From RGIG4034 sp045576455 (GTDB lineage: Bacteria > Bacillota > Clostridia > Lachnospirales > Lachnospiraceae), in the NCBI GenBank assembly GCA_045576455.1, contig JAZNGM010000001.1, forward strand, positions 310,001-374,000: 64,000 bases of DNA, written 5' to 3'. Positions 26,808-34,927 of this stretch are shown one piece after another. Below the pieces are notes generated by a model. That model saw only the letters and a list, made by a program, of their open reading frames with translations. It was not told where the DNA came from and did no database searches. Each line of letters opens with the position of its first letter. Positions within the stretch are counted from its first letter, which is position 1. A program made the translations under genes and the position numbers.

Positions 26808-28702
26808 CTGATAAATTCTGCTTCGGTAAGCGGTTTGCTGAAATGATGTCCCTGGAAATATTCTATACCCTTTTGGGCAAGGACTTCTGCCTGATCCGTG
26901 TTTTCAATACCCTCGGCAACAATTGTTTTGCCTAGACGGTGGATTGAATCAAACTCATTATCAATGATGATTTTTGCACTGTCATCATTAAAGTAGGAAA
27001 GAATCATTCCACGGTCGAATTTAACCTGATCAAAAGGATAAGAAATCAGGTAAGAGCAGTTTGCAAAACCGGTTCCGTAATCATCAATGGAAAAAGTGAA
27101 ACCATAACTGTGCAGGCGTTCCATATGTTTTTTCAGTAATGAATCGGACTGGACTGCCGCCGTTTCCGTTATTTCAAGATTGATGGAAGACGGGCGGATG
27201 TCATAACGCTTTGCGATGGAAATCATCTTGTCGGCAAGATCCGGTTGCAGACATTGGATGGCAGATATATTAACTTCAAGTACGGGGATGCAGGCAGCAT
27301 CTCCTTTTTCTGTCATTTTCTTAATAAAAGCACATGCAATTTCAAACATCTGATATCCCAAGTCTACGATAAAGCCGTTATCCTCAGCGATACCGATAAA
27401 TTCCTGGGTCGGGATAAAGCCGAACCTGTTGTCGGGAATACGAGCCAATACTTCAGCAGCAACTAACGAACCATCGGCTGAAGAGTGAATCGGTTGAAAA
27501 AATGCACATAAGGTTTTATTACGGATGGCTTCCTTAATGGCATCTTCTATATATACATGTCTTCTAAAAGCTTCTACATTTTCCTCACGTGCTATAAAAA
27601 TGGCACCATCACCCAGTTTTTTGGCAAGCTGATCCATATAAAGAAGCATAGGGGAAAGCTCAGTCGTATTAATGAAATGCTGCGGATAACGCAGTACTAA
27701 AATACGGGATTTGAGCATAACCGTTGTGTGTTGTACAAGCCAGGGCTTTTCGAAACGTTCCTTTATGGCACTGATAAAAATAAGTTCTTCATGCCCTGAG
27801 GTAATAATGGCAAACTCGTCACGGTCCATACGGTATATTTCATTTGTCGGACAGATGCGTTTGATATTGGCGGCTATATCACAGAGCAGTGCCGTTGAAT
27901 TCTCATAGCCAAAGTTCTGATTGATAAAGCGGTATTTATCCATGTTTATGTAAATGATGGAAAATTCTTCATCATGTTTCTTTTTCTCGTCTATACGCAT
28001 GAAAAAAGCGGTCTTATTAAATAAATCCGTTGTTTTGTCCAACAGTTCGTTGGGGTTACGGAGGGCAATGTACATGGTTGCAATGCAGATGGTACGGATA
28101 AGACCGGTAAGCATCAGCTGTGGCACCAGTGCCTGCAGGCTTGATAAAAGCAAGGAGGTTAAGCAAAACAACAAAATCATAAAGCGGGCATATTCGTTAT
28201 TTTTATCCCCGTAGCGAAGTACATGATATCCGTGAATAAGGGAGAAGATAAATACCAGGAAAAATGCGCTTTCGTCTGCATAACCATACCGGTAAAAACC
28301 TTGTCCGTTAAAGTGAAAGAAAAGGGATGTGAATGGTGAGGTTGCTGCAAGTGCAACATATATGAAACCCGGAAGCAGATAAAAACCTATCGGAATCCAT
28401 TTTTTCTTATAAACAGGGCCCGATACGGTCTGAATAAATATAAACATAAGAATGTAGCTGACACCCTGCAGGATATAATATAACGAAGCAAGAAGATTCT
28501 TGATTGTTATAGAGAAAATAGCGGGGTGATTTATGGCATAACTTAAAAGAATGCTGAGTAATGAGGAAAAAACGGATAGCAAAATAAAAGGGAGGAATAC
28601 ACGGGTGGTATTCTCCGGAAATTGTCTTCTGTATATAAAATCAATTAAGAATATTGCAAGAATAAGGCAGGATGCCGTTTCAAACGCATATTGGAATGTC
28701 AT
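26786..28702 (-). CDS. Membrane GGDEF/EAL protein with degenerate GGDEF
   Basis: A 638-aa c-di-GMP signalling protein. About seven N-terminal membrane helices (1-205) precede a GGDEF domain (about 215-375) and an EAL domain (about 385-630). The GGDEF signature is replaced by DRDEF, so cyclase activity is probably lost. In the EAL domain the metal and catalytic residues look kept: the E of AEVLAR, the N of EVNISA, the E of LEITET, IDDYGTG, the K of VKFD and the E of VAEGIE. It is most likely a phosphodiesterase. The ATG has GGAGG upstream. Confidence 0.9.
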   Translation of the reverse strand: MTFQYAFETASCLILAIFLIDFIYRRQFPENTTRVFLPFILLSVFSSLLSILLSYAINHPAIFSITIKNLLASLYYILQGVSYILMFIFIQTVSGPVYKKKWIPIGFYLLPGFIYVALAATSPFTSLFFHFNGQGFYRYGYADESAFFLVFIFSLIHGYHVLRYGDKNNEYARFMILLFCLTSLLLSSLQALVPQLMLTGLIRTICIATMYIALRNPNELLDKTTDLFNKTAFFMRIDEKKKHDEEFSIIYINMDKYRFINQNFGYENSTALLCDIAANIKRICPTNEIYRMDRDEFAIITSGHEELIFISAIKERFEKPWLVQHTTVMLKSRILVLRYPQHFINTTELSPMLLYMDQLAKKLGDGAIFIAREENVEAFRRHVYIEDAIKEAIRNKTLCAFFQPIHSSADGSLVAAEVLARIPDNRFGFIPTQEFIGIAEDNGFIVDLGYQMFEIACAFIKKMTEKGDAACIPVLEVNISAIQCLQPDLADKMISIAKRYDIRPSSINLEITETAAVQSDSLLKKHMERLHSYGFTFSIDDYGTGFANCSYLISYPFDQVKFDRGMILSYFNDDSAKIIIDNEFDSIHRLGKTIVAEGIENTDQAEVLAQKGIEYFQGHHFSKPLTEAEFISYLASNI

Positions 28703-28721
28703 AATTTTTCCTCCAGTTTAT

Positions 28722-28750
28722 ATAGTATATCGGCAGGGAAGAAATTGCAA
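28722..28750 (-). promoter_or_regulatory. Probable promoter of the GGDEF/EAL gene
   Basis: On the minus strand, TTGCAA and TACTAT are separated by 17 bases, about 20 bases before the start codon. Confidence 0.5.
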
Positions 28751-28908
28751 TAATATTACAAATTTGTTAGAAAATAGGGAGACTTTAGAAAAAAGTTATA
28801 CTTTTTTAATGGAATATACTTTGCTTATTTTGGCAGTTTAAGTTTTAATATAGGATGTAAAGAAATATTACGATTATAATGATTATTATCAGGAAGCGGA
28901 GTTGTGGT

Positions 28909-29295
28909 ATGAGAGACAGAATGTATCGGTTTATGATGGGAAGATATGGAATGGATGACCTGGGTAAGTTTAATATGTTTTTACTTTTGGTAGTGCTTAT
29001 CGTATCAATTTTTTTCAATAATATCATAATCAGTCTGTTATTATGGTTTTTGTTGATATACAGCTATTTCAGAATGTTTTCAAGAAATACGGCTAAAAGA
29101 TATGCAGAGAATCAGGCTTACTTAAGAATACGTGATAAAGTTCTGTTTTTTAAGAAAACAAAACAACCGAAGGACCCGTATCATAAAATCTTTTTGTGCC
29201 CTTCCTGTAAACAGAAAATCAGGGTGCCGAAGGGAAAGGGAAAAATATGTATTACCTGCCCAAAATGTAAACGTGATTTTTTAAAGAGAACGTAG
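28909..29295 (+). CDS. Zinc-ribbon membrane protein
   Basis: A 128-aa protein with a basic N-terminus (MRDRMYRFMMGRYG), one long or two short hydrophobic segments (about 24-56) and a C-terminal zinc ribbon of two CxxC pairs (CPSCKQK ... CPKCKRD). The ATG at 28909 is chosen for GGAG 7 bases upstream; the frame is open ten codons further. It is the first gene of a three-gene unit with DUF5685 and J-domain genes (gaps of 24 bases and a 1-base overlap). TATAAT at 28875-28880 may be its -10. The function is unknown; it may tether a nucleic acid or protein partner at the membrane. Confidence 0.8.
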   Translation: MRDRMYRFMMGRYGMDDLGKFNMFLLLVVLIVSIFFNNIIISLLLWFLLIYSYFRMFSRNTAKRYAENQAYLRIRDKVLFFKKTKQPKDPYHKIFLCPSCKQKIRVPKGKGKICITCPKCKRDFLKRT

Positions 29296-29319
29296 TACGC
29301 TTTTTAGGACGGAGACAAG

Positions 29320-30159
29320 ATGTTTGGATATGTAATGGCCAATTCCGATGAGTTGAAAATAAAAGAATATAAGGCATATCGTTCTTATTATTGCGGTTTG
29401 TGTGCAACTTTGAAAAAAAGACATGGACTTAAGGGGCAGCTTACTTTAAACTATGATATGGTTTTCCTGGCTCTTTTGTTGACGGGGTTATATGAACCTG
29501 AGACACAAACTGACTATAAAAGATGTCCGGTACATCCGTTTGAAAAACATCAGGTGAGTGCCAATGAAATGCTTGATTATGTGGCGGATATGAATATACT
29601 GCTGGCATATCACAGCCTTGAAGACGGATGGCAGGATGATAGGAATGTGCTTAAGAAAACGGCAAGCACGTTACTTAAAAGGCGCTACCGTAAAGTGGCT
29701 GCAAGATATCCTAAGAAAGCGGAAGCGGTAGTAAACTATATAAAACAACTTTCGGAATGTCAGGAAAAAAATGAGAAAAATATTGATGAAGTGTCAGGAC
29801 TTACCGGAGAGATGATGAGCGAACTGTTTTGTTATAAGCAGGATGAGTGGGAAGGAAGTCTTAGAAAAATCGGATTTTATCTTGGCAAGTTTATATATCT
29901 TCTGGATGCCTATGATGATTTGGATGAAGATATTAAGAAAAAGCAATATAACATATGGCGTTCTTACATGGAAGAAGAGGATTTTGACAACCGTGTAGAG
30001 AATATTCTCGATATGATGATGGCAGAGTGCTGCCGTGAATTTGAGATGCTGCCTATTTTGCAGGATGTGAATATTTTGCGGAATATTTTGTATGCCGGTG
30101 TATTTAGTAAGTATGCGGCAAGAAAACAACAAAGAGAAAAGCAAAGGGAAAATAAGTAA
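29320..30159 (+). CDS. DUF5685 family protein
   Basis: A 279-aa, mostly helical soluble protein recognised as DUF5685 by its start (MFGYVMANSDELKIKEY), YYCGLCATLKKRHG and a later YLLDAYDDLDED. Cys residues occur at CGLC and in CPVHPF, and there are several His residues. Asp-rich motifs (YDDLDED and YDMVF) recall the all-alpha fold of prenyl synthases, but this is a weak resemblance and no function is claimed. It overlaps the J-domain gene by one base (TAATG), so the two are translationally coupled. Confidence 0.85.
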   Translation: MFGYVMANSDELKIKEYKAYRSYYCGLCATLKKRHGLKGQLTLNYDMVFLALLLTGLYEPETQTDYKRCPVHPFEKHQVSANEMLDYVADMNILLAYHSLEDGWQDDRNVLKKTASTLLKRRYRKVAARYPKKAEAVVNYIKQLSECQEKNEKNIDEVSGLTGEMMSELFCYKQDEWEGSLRKIGFYLGKFIYLLDAYDDLDEDIKKKQYNIWRSYMEEEDFDNRVENILDMMMAECCREFEMLPILQDVNILRNILYAGVFSKYAARKQQREKQRENK

Positions 30160-30911
30160 TGGATCCATATAAAGTGCTCGGAGTATCCAGGGATGCATCC
30201 GATGAAGAGATAAAAAGAGCATATCGTGCCTTAAGCCGGAAGTACCATCCGGATTCCAATGTTAATAATCCGAATGCAGCAGAGGCGGAGAGAAAGTTTA
30301 AGGAAATCCAACAAGCCTATACCCGGATACAAAAAGAAAAATCAGGTGATTATTCCGACAGTGCCTACGAAAATGCCCAAGGTGGCGGCGGTTACGGTGG
30401 ATACGGCGGATTTGGCGGTTTTGGTGGCTTCGGCGGCTTTGGCGGAGCCGGTGGCTTTGGTGGAGCCGGTGGTTACGGCAACGGAAACTATAGCGGGAAC
30501 CGTACGTATGGTGGTAACGGCGGTTACGGAAGTAACAGGAATGCGGATTATTCTACGGATATGCAGGCAGCCATACACTATATAAGGAACGGTTATTATA
30601 AAGAGGCGATTCATGTACTGGAACAGATATCCAACAGGGACGGTTTCTGGTACTACTGCAGTGCGATTGCAAATGCAGGAAACGGAAATAATGTTACGGC
30701 GTTAGAGCACGCAAGAAGAGCCGTTTCCATAGAACCTGATAATGTAGAGTACCGTCAGCTGCTTAATAAGCTGGAAAGTGGCGGAAACTGGTATCATACC
30801 ATGGGAACCGGGTTTGGAAGAAACTATGGAACGGGTGGAGACTGGTGTTGCAGGATACTTATGTGTAACATGCTTCTCAATTGTTGTTGCCGTGGCCCGT
30901 ACTATATCTAG
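30159..30911 (+). CDS. J-domain protein with Gly-rich linker and Cys-rich tail
   Basis: A 250-aa DnaJ-domain protein. The J-domain (1-65) has HPD in KYHPDSN. A Gly/Phe/Tyr repeat region (about 75-125) is followed by a TPR-like helical segment (about 130-205; AIHYIRNGYYKEAIHVLEQI). The last 30 residues hold seven Cys (DWCCRILMCNMLLNCCCRG). The C-terminal substrate and zinc-finger domains of DnaJ are absent, so this is a specialised DnaK co-chaperone, perhaps recruiting DnaK to the DUF5685 protein. The Cys cluster could bind metal or be lipid-modified. A hairpin terminator follows. Confidence 0.88.
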   Translation: MDPYKVLGVSRDASDEEIKRAYRALSRKYHPDSNVNNPNAAEAERKFKEIQQAYTRIQKEKSGDYSDSAYENAQGGGGYGGYGGFGGFGGFGGFGGAGGFGGAGGYGNGNYSGNRTYGGNGGYGSNRNADYSTDMQAAIHYIRNGYYKEAIHVLEQISNRDGFWYYCSAIANAGNGNNVTALEHARRAVSIEPDNVEYRQLLNKLESGGNWYHTMGTGFGRNYGTGGDWCCRILMCNMLLNCCCRGPYYI

Positions 30912-30935
30912 AGCATCCTATAGAAAGACAATATT

Positions 30936-30961
30936 AAAGGGACTGTATCAACAGTCCCTTT
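30936..30961. terminator. Hairpin between the convergent J-domain and PPIase genes
   Basis: Perfect stem AAAGGGACTG/CAGTCCCTTT with a 6-base loop between convergent genes. The T run is short on both strands, so termination is probable but not certain. Confidence 0.65.
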
Positions 30962-30985
30962 GGTTATTTAAGGTTTTATTGGTTA

Positions 30986-32221
30986 TTATTCCTGAACAGT
31001 AACATTTCCCATTAAGTATTCAAGAACAGAATCCTGTAATGCCATCTGCATGATACGAGGTTTTCCGTAGTTGTATTCAACGATGGTACGGGCACCTTCA
31101 TAATCGACGATTTCTTCACCGTATAAGGTTTCAATCAATTCCTTATATTGTTCATCAGTAACACTTAAACCTTCTGTTTCAAAGATGTACTGGCAAAGCA
31201 TGTTGGATGCCATCAGGGCTTTAGCGTCTGTGCTAAGCTTCTTCTCATATTTACGTGCTCCCATTCCGAGATAATCGTAGAATGTAGTAAACTTAGGTGC
31301 ACCCTGCATCTGTACATATAAGTTGTTAGTGTATTCATAATAGTATTCATCATTTGCACGTACTTGTGATTTAAGAATCTTTAAGTACTTTTTAGGATAT
31401 GATGAGTTTTTAGCATTTGCTGAAAGATAATCACTTAAATATGTTTTTAAGTCGCTGTTTAATTTGTTGTTACGTAAATACTCACGGTATTCTTCTGCGG
31501 AACCCGCAACGCTGCTGAAATGTTTTTCAACAAATGCATCGTTGAATTCCGGTGTAAAATAAACACCGTTAATGGTAACGTCAAATGTAGCGTCCTTGCC
31601 GGCAAGAGATTCATTGCTGTAGTAAGGGGTTGGGAAGGTTACTTCAACCTTGAGCTTGTCTCCCGGATGGGAACCGATGAGCTGCTCTTCAAAGTCATCG
31701 ATAAACTGTTTGGAACCAATGGTTACGGCACTTCCGTTACCCTTGGAATCGCCGCCTTCAAAAGGTTCGCCGTCTACATATCCGACAAAATCGATATTAA
31801 TTCTGTCACCATCTTTTACCGTGAGGGAAGTATCTTTGTCAACCTCCATGTTAAGAGACAAAATGTTATCAATTTCTTTATCAAGTTCTTCTTCCGTAAA
31901 ACCTACTTCAGAAGAAGGAACTACTATGTTCTTATAGTCAGGGGCAATTACATAATCCTTAACATCAAGACCTGCAATAAAGCCTTGCTCATTAAGACCT
32001 CTGCTTTCATCGGAATTCGCTTTTGTCTTAATGGAATTAAAATAAATGCTGTCTCCGATTAAATATGCTAATAAAATAATTATTATGCTTGTAACCGTAA
32101 TGGTTATTATTTTTTTTGTTTTAGCCTGTTTCTTTTGGGCCGCTACTTCCTGTCTGCGCTGGTTACGTTTCGCAGCACTTTTGCTTATTGAAGTGTCATT
32201 TGACACATTTTCATTACTCAT
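30986..32221 (-). CDS. Membrane-anchored trigger-factor-like peptidyl-prolyl isomerase
   Basis: A 411-aa protein. A basic cytoplasmic N-terminus (KRNQRRQEV ... KKQAKTKK) and one membrane helix (about 36-55) precede an FKBP-type PPIase domain (about 130-230; FVGYVDGEPFEGG, FEEQLIGSHPGD). A C-terminal helical domain resembles that of trigger factor. The ribosome-binding domain of trigger factor is replaced by the anchor, so it should act outside the cell membrane as a foldase for exported proteins. GAGGAGG precedes the ATG. It is a single gene flanked by a convergent hairpin and a 98-base gap to the pseudogene upstream. Confidence 0.87.
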   Translation of the reverse strand: MSNENVSNDTSISKSAAKRNQRRQEVAAQKKQAKTKKIITITVTSIIIILLAYLIGDSIYFNSIKTKANSDESRGLNEQGFIAGLDVKDYVIAPDYKNIVVPSSEVGFTEEELDKEIDNILSLNMEVDKDTSLTVKDGDRINIDFVGYVDGEPFEGGDSKGNGSAVTIGSKQFIDDFEEQLIGSHPGDKLKVEVTFPTPYYSNESLAGKDATFDVTINGVYFTPEFNDAFVEKHFSSVAGSAEEYREYLRNNKLNSDLKTYLSDYLSANAKNSSYPKKYLKILKSQVRANDEYYYEYTNNLYVQMQGAPKFTTFYDYLGMGARKYEKKLSTDAKALMASNMLCQYIFETEGLSVTDEQYKELIETLYGEEIVDYEGARTIVEYNYGKPRIMQMALQDSVLEYLMGNVTVQE

Positions 32222-32319
32222 TGTAGTACATCCTCCTCGACATGATGTATAGAATTATAAATTATTTTTATAAAATATACAATCAATTTGTGAAAAGGAT
32301 GTGAAAAAAATAGGTTTTA

Positions 32320-33099
32320 TTATAATTTTTCCTTTATATATTTTACAACGGATGTTTCTACATAGTAAAACAGAATACCGCAGCTTACGCAAATACACAG
32401 ATTTATCGGAAAGGCTATAAACTCCGAACGGATATCCAAAAGAATATGAAGTGCTGTATCCAAAGAACTGTAATATACCATCTGTGTCAAAAAAATATGA
32501 AAAGAGCTCTTGCTGATAATTTCTATTAAGCGGTTTTGATATGTTAAAAATCTTTTAATTAAAAGGAACAATGCAAATGCCATAAACACGGTAGGCATTG
32601 AAGTGGTGGTTCACTGTTTAAAGATTACCGGTTTAATACCACTGTAATTTAGTATATAGATGCAGATTATACCGATAACTAAAAAACATACACTTAATAG
32701 GAATTCCCTTTTTTCGGCAAGCTGTTTTTTGAAACGTGCATAGGCAGCACCGGTTGCAATGATGAAAATCATTCGCTTTACCGGATAATGCAGTACAAGT
32801 GTCATATAAAATACTTCTATTACCATGGCAATAGCAAATGGAATTAGTATTCTTGAGCCGTATTTAAAATACCATTGTAAGGTGTTCCGGTCATTCTTTT
32901 TGAGGGAGTTATAGTAATTATAGCCGGTAACAAGAGTAAAAAGCGGCACGCCGAGTTCTACCAAAAACGGAAATATTATCATGGTACGTTCAGAAGGAGA
33001 CCAGAAGCAGTGTGTAAATATAACCAATGTAATGGCGATTGCTTTGACCCAATCAATACCGAAATCCCGTGATATGCTGATGGTTTGATTTGTTTTCAT
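32320..33099 (-). pseudogene. Acyltransferase-3 family membrane protein, interrupted by an in-frame stop
   Basis: Two adjacent minus-strand pieces in the same frame (33099-32611 and 32598-32320) are separated by one TGA and four codons. The first begins like OafA-type acyltransferases (DWVKAIAITLVIFTHCFW, then a VPLFTLVTGYN segment) and the second is a typical C-terminal end (SFHIFLTQMVYY). Joined, they give about 259 aa, well short of the usual 330 or more. Sequence that normally follows IIATG (the GPGSYY-like region) seems missing. The gene therefore looks decayed by both nonsense mutation and deletion. A GAGG ribosome binding site remains before the ATG. Confidence 0.75.
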
Positions 33100-33202
33100 G
33101 ATTATCCTCGCGGTATCTTTTAATAAAATGCGGATTTGTTTTATATGGATTATTGTAGCATGTTTTATCCGCTATGCAACCACACATATTGTATTGGGGT
33201 GG

Positions 33203-34000
33203 TTATTTTACGCATTGTCTTCCTTCATGATTCATATAGAAGTCCTCTTTATATATTAATTCTGATAACGGGACGAAGGTATATCCCGATTCTTTTAGGG
33301 TGACAATCATGTTTTCGAGTGCCTGAACCGTGTATTTTGCTCCATTGTGGCACAGGATGATGGAGCCATTTCCTAAATGCTTGTGTTTGGTAACGGTTTT
33401 TATAATGGAATCCACCCCGTAATCTTTCCAATCAAGACTGTCAACGTCCCATTGTATGCTGTAATAACCGCAATTTTTTGCACCCCGTATGACTTCGTTA
33501 TCATAATCTCCGTAGGGAGGACGGAAGAGGAACATTTCATATCCCGTAAGCTCTTTTACCCGGTTGTGTACGGTCATGAGTTCTTCTTTTATTTGTGCGT
33601 CGGATAACTGTGACATATTTTTATGGTTCTCACTATGGTTGCCGAGATCATGACCCTGACTGTAAATGAGTTTAACATCATCAGGATATTTTTCTACCCA
33701 GCCTCCGGTCATAAAGAACGTGACTTTTACATCATGCTTCTTAAGGATATCCATAATCTGTTGCGTGTCTTCATTACCCCAGGCCGCATCGAAAGTAAGG
33801 GAAATCAGTTTTTCCTCCTTTTCAACACAATAAATGGGAAGTTCCCGGTTTTTGTATGTACTGCTTGCAGCAACGGAATGGGTTTTGTATTCGACTATGG
33901 ATGCACTAAAGGTAACGACGCCTAGGACGGCAACAAAACAGGGGAGAAGAGCAGAAAGAAGATGGGTTAATTTTTTGCTGTTGATATTAGGAAAATTCAT
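33203..34000 (-). CDS. PdaB-like polysaccharide deacetylase
   Basis: A 265-aa protein with one N-terminal membrane helix and a NodB deacetylase domain. The catalytic base is in TFDAAWGNED, the metal-binding pair in LGNHSENH, and FRPPYGDYD follows. TFDAAWGNE is characteristic of the PdaB/YlxY group linked to spore cortex or peptidoglycan modification. The ATG at 34000 has GGAG about 7 bases upstream; a GTG eight codons earlier is the alternative. It lies divergently from the small membrane protein gene at 34106. Confidence 0.9.
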   Translation of the reverse strand: MNFPNINSKKLTHLLSALLPCFVAVLGVVTFSASIVEYKTHSVAASSTYKNRELPIYCVEKEEKLISLTFDAAWGNEDTQQIMDILKKHDVKVTFFMTGGWVEKYPDDVKLIYSQGHDLGNHSENHKNMSQLSDAQIKEELMTVHNRVKELTGYEMFLFRPPYGDYDNEVIRGAKNCGYYSIQWDVDSLDWKDYGVDSIIKTVTKHKHLGNGSIILCHNGAKYTVQALENMIVTLKESGYTFVPLSELIYKEDFYMNHEGRQCVK

Positions 34001-34056
34001 ATAAGACTCCGTATGTTCTTTCACGTTATTTTATGCAAATTAGTATGAAAACATGA

Positions 34057-34084
34057 TTGACAGAAACAAAACAAAAAATATAAT
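34057..34084 (+). promoter_or_regulatory. Strong sigma-A promoter of the small membrane protein gene
   Basis: TTGACA and TATAAT, both consensus, are separated by 16 bases. GGGAGG at 34091-34096 lies right where transcription should begin, so the 5' leader would be very short. Confidence 0.65.
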
Positions 34085-34105
34085 AATAAAGGGAGGAATG
34101 GCACA

Positions 34106-34558
34106 ATGAAGTTATTGACAGTTATGACTGCATTAATCAATAAAGCATATAAGATGCGCGTTGGTATCATCGTGCTGTTTCTTTTTATGTTTATCCCGGC
34201 AAGCATTATGGATTTGGATAAAACGGATTTGCGTGAAAAAGTTTCGGGTTATCCTAACCAAGCTGCAGTTTTGTTTGCAGATGATTGTGAGGGTGTTATG
34301 CAGGATGCTACTTCCAGGGAAACCATGGGAGTATCCTTAAGACAGTTCGGAACCGTTTTCAGAATGGTTGAAAGGCAGAGAGAGACGCGTGTAATCGTAG
34401 CTCTTGTAATTGCCGTTTCCTGCTTTATCCAAATGTTAAAGGGTAAAGTGTCAGGTGTTTTAGAAGCCGTATTTTCCAACAGAACAACTGCACAAAAGTA
34501 TGTGATTGCGTATATAGATGCGCAGGACGGGTGCAAGAGAATTTCTTCTTTTTCATGA
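34106..34558 (+). CDS. Small membrane protein of unknown function
   Basis: A 150-aa protein not recognised. It has a hydrophobic segment near the N-terminus (about 19-36, VGIIVLFLFMFIPASIM), an extracytoplasmic or cytoplasmic stretch of about 60 residues (QAAVLFADDCEGVMQDA), a second hydrophobic segment (about 95-108, VIVALVIAVSCF) and a basic tail. Coding is supported by consensus promoter elements and GGGAGG upstream. It is followed 48 bases later by a 47-aa membrane microprotein, possibly in the same transcript. Confidence 0.6.
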   Translation: MKLLTVMTALINKAYKMRVGIIVLFLFMFIPASIMDLDKTDLREKVSGYPNQAAVLFADDCEGVMQDATSRETMGVSLRQFGTVFRMVERQRETRVIVALVIAVSCFIQMLKGKVSGVLEAVFSNRTTAQKYVIAYIDAQDGCKRISSFS

Positions 34559-34606
34559 ATAGTAATATAGGGGTATTATGCCCAAAAATGAAAGGAAGAA
34601 AGAAAA

Positions 34607-34750
34607 ATGAATATTGGATATTTAATTATAATTATTATCGGAGGCGCAGCAGGGCTCTTTAGTACACTGTACCTTTTATTTTCCATACCTGTAGTATTAG
34701 GATATAAATTTTACCGTAGAATTAGAAAAGGTATTTCTTTATTTGACTAG
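34607..34750 (+). CDS. 47-aa membrane microprotein
   Basis: A short frame starting MNIGYLIIIIIGGAAG, with one long membrane helix, then PVVLGYKFYRRIRKG and ending SLFD. AAAGGAAG lies upstream of the ATG at a suitable distance. The hydrophobic helix followed by a basic juxtamembrane patch is protein-like rather than random. It lies just before the structured leader at 34790. Function unknown; it might be a regulatory or toxin-like small peptide, but nothing shows this. Confidence 0.5.
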   Translation: MNIGYLIIIIIGGAAGLFSTLYLLFSIPVVLGYKFYRRIRKGISLFD

Positions 34751-34789
34751 GAGAAATATTTAAGTTCGTTAAAACTGAATAAAGATTTT

Positions 34790-34920
34790 CCTCCCGATTT
34801 GTTGGAAATTAAGGATTGATTTTGTTGGTATTGTCTTATACAATACAAGAACGCGTCGGCTGCTAACGGCGTATCTTAAAACATTTCGAAATATCTTATA
34901 TTTCAACCCAAATCGGGAGG
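34790..34920 (+). ncRNA. Structured 5' leader RNA, candidate riboswitch or thermosensor (unclassified)
   Basis: A 131-nt element closed by a perfect 12-bp helix: CCTCCCGATTTG (34790-34801) pairs with CAAATCGGGAGG (34909-34920). Inside are a 7-bp hairpin GTATTGT/ACAATAC (34828-34846) and a 6-bp GC-rich hairpin at 34853-34872 with loop GCTGCTAA. A third hairpin, GAAATAT/ATATTTC (34888-34904), has a 3-base loop. The 3' strand of the closing helix contains GGGAGG, the ribosome binding site of the next gene, 7 bases before its TTG start. Closing the helix should hide that site. It does not match the c-di-GMP-I, T-box, TPP, cobalamin or SAM consensus features known to me. Confidence 0.65.
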
Positions 34921-34927
34921 TTTCATT

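Noticed and set aside
30379..30530. GGN-rich stretch as a separate repeat element or CRISPR-like array
   Set aside because: The units are codon repeats for Gly/Phe in the J-domain protein; there are no spacers or palindromic repeats.
32599..32613. TGA in the acyltransferase gene read as selenocysteine
   Set aside because: Acyltransferase-3 proteins are not selenoproteins, no SECIS-like hairpin was evident, and the protein is also too short, which favours decay.
34790..34920. Assignment of the leader as a c-di-GMP riboswitch, despite two c-di-GMP enzymes in the window
   Set aside because: The conserved c-di-GMP-I core and tetraloop/receptor signatures are not visible; the element is left unclassified.
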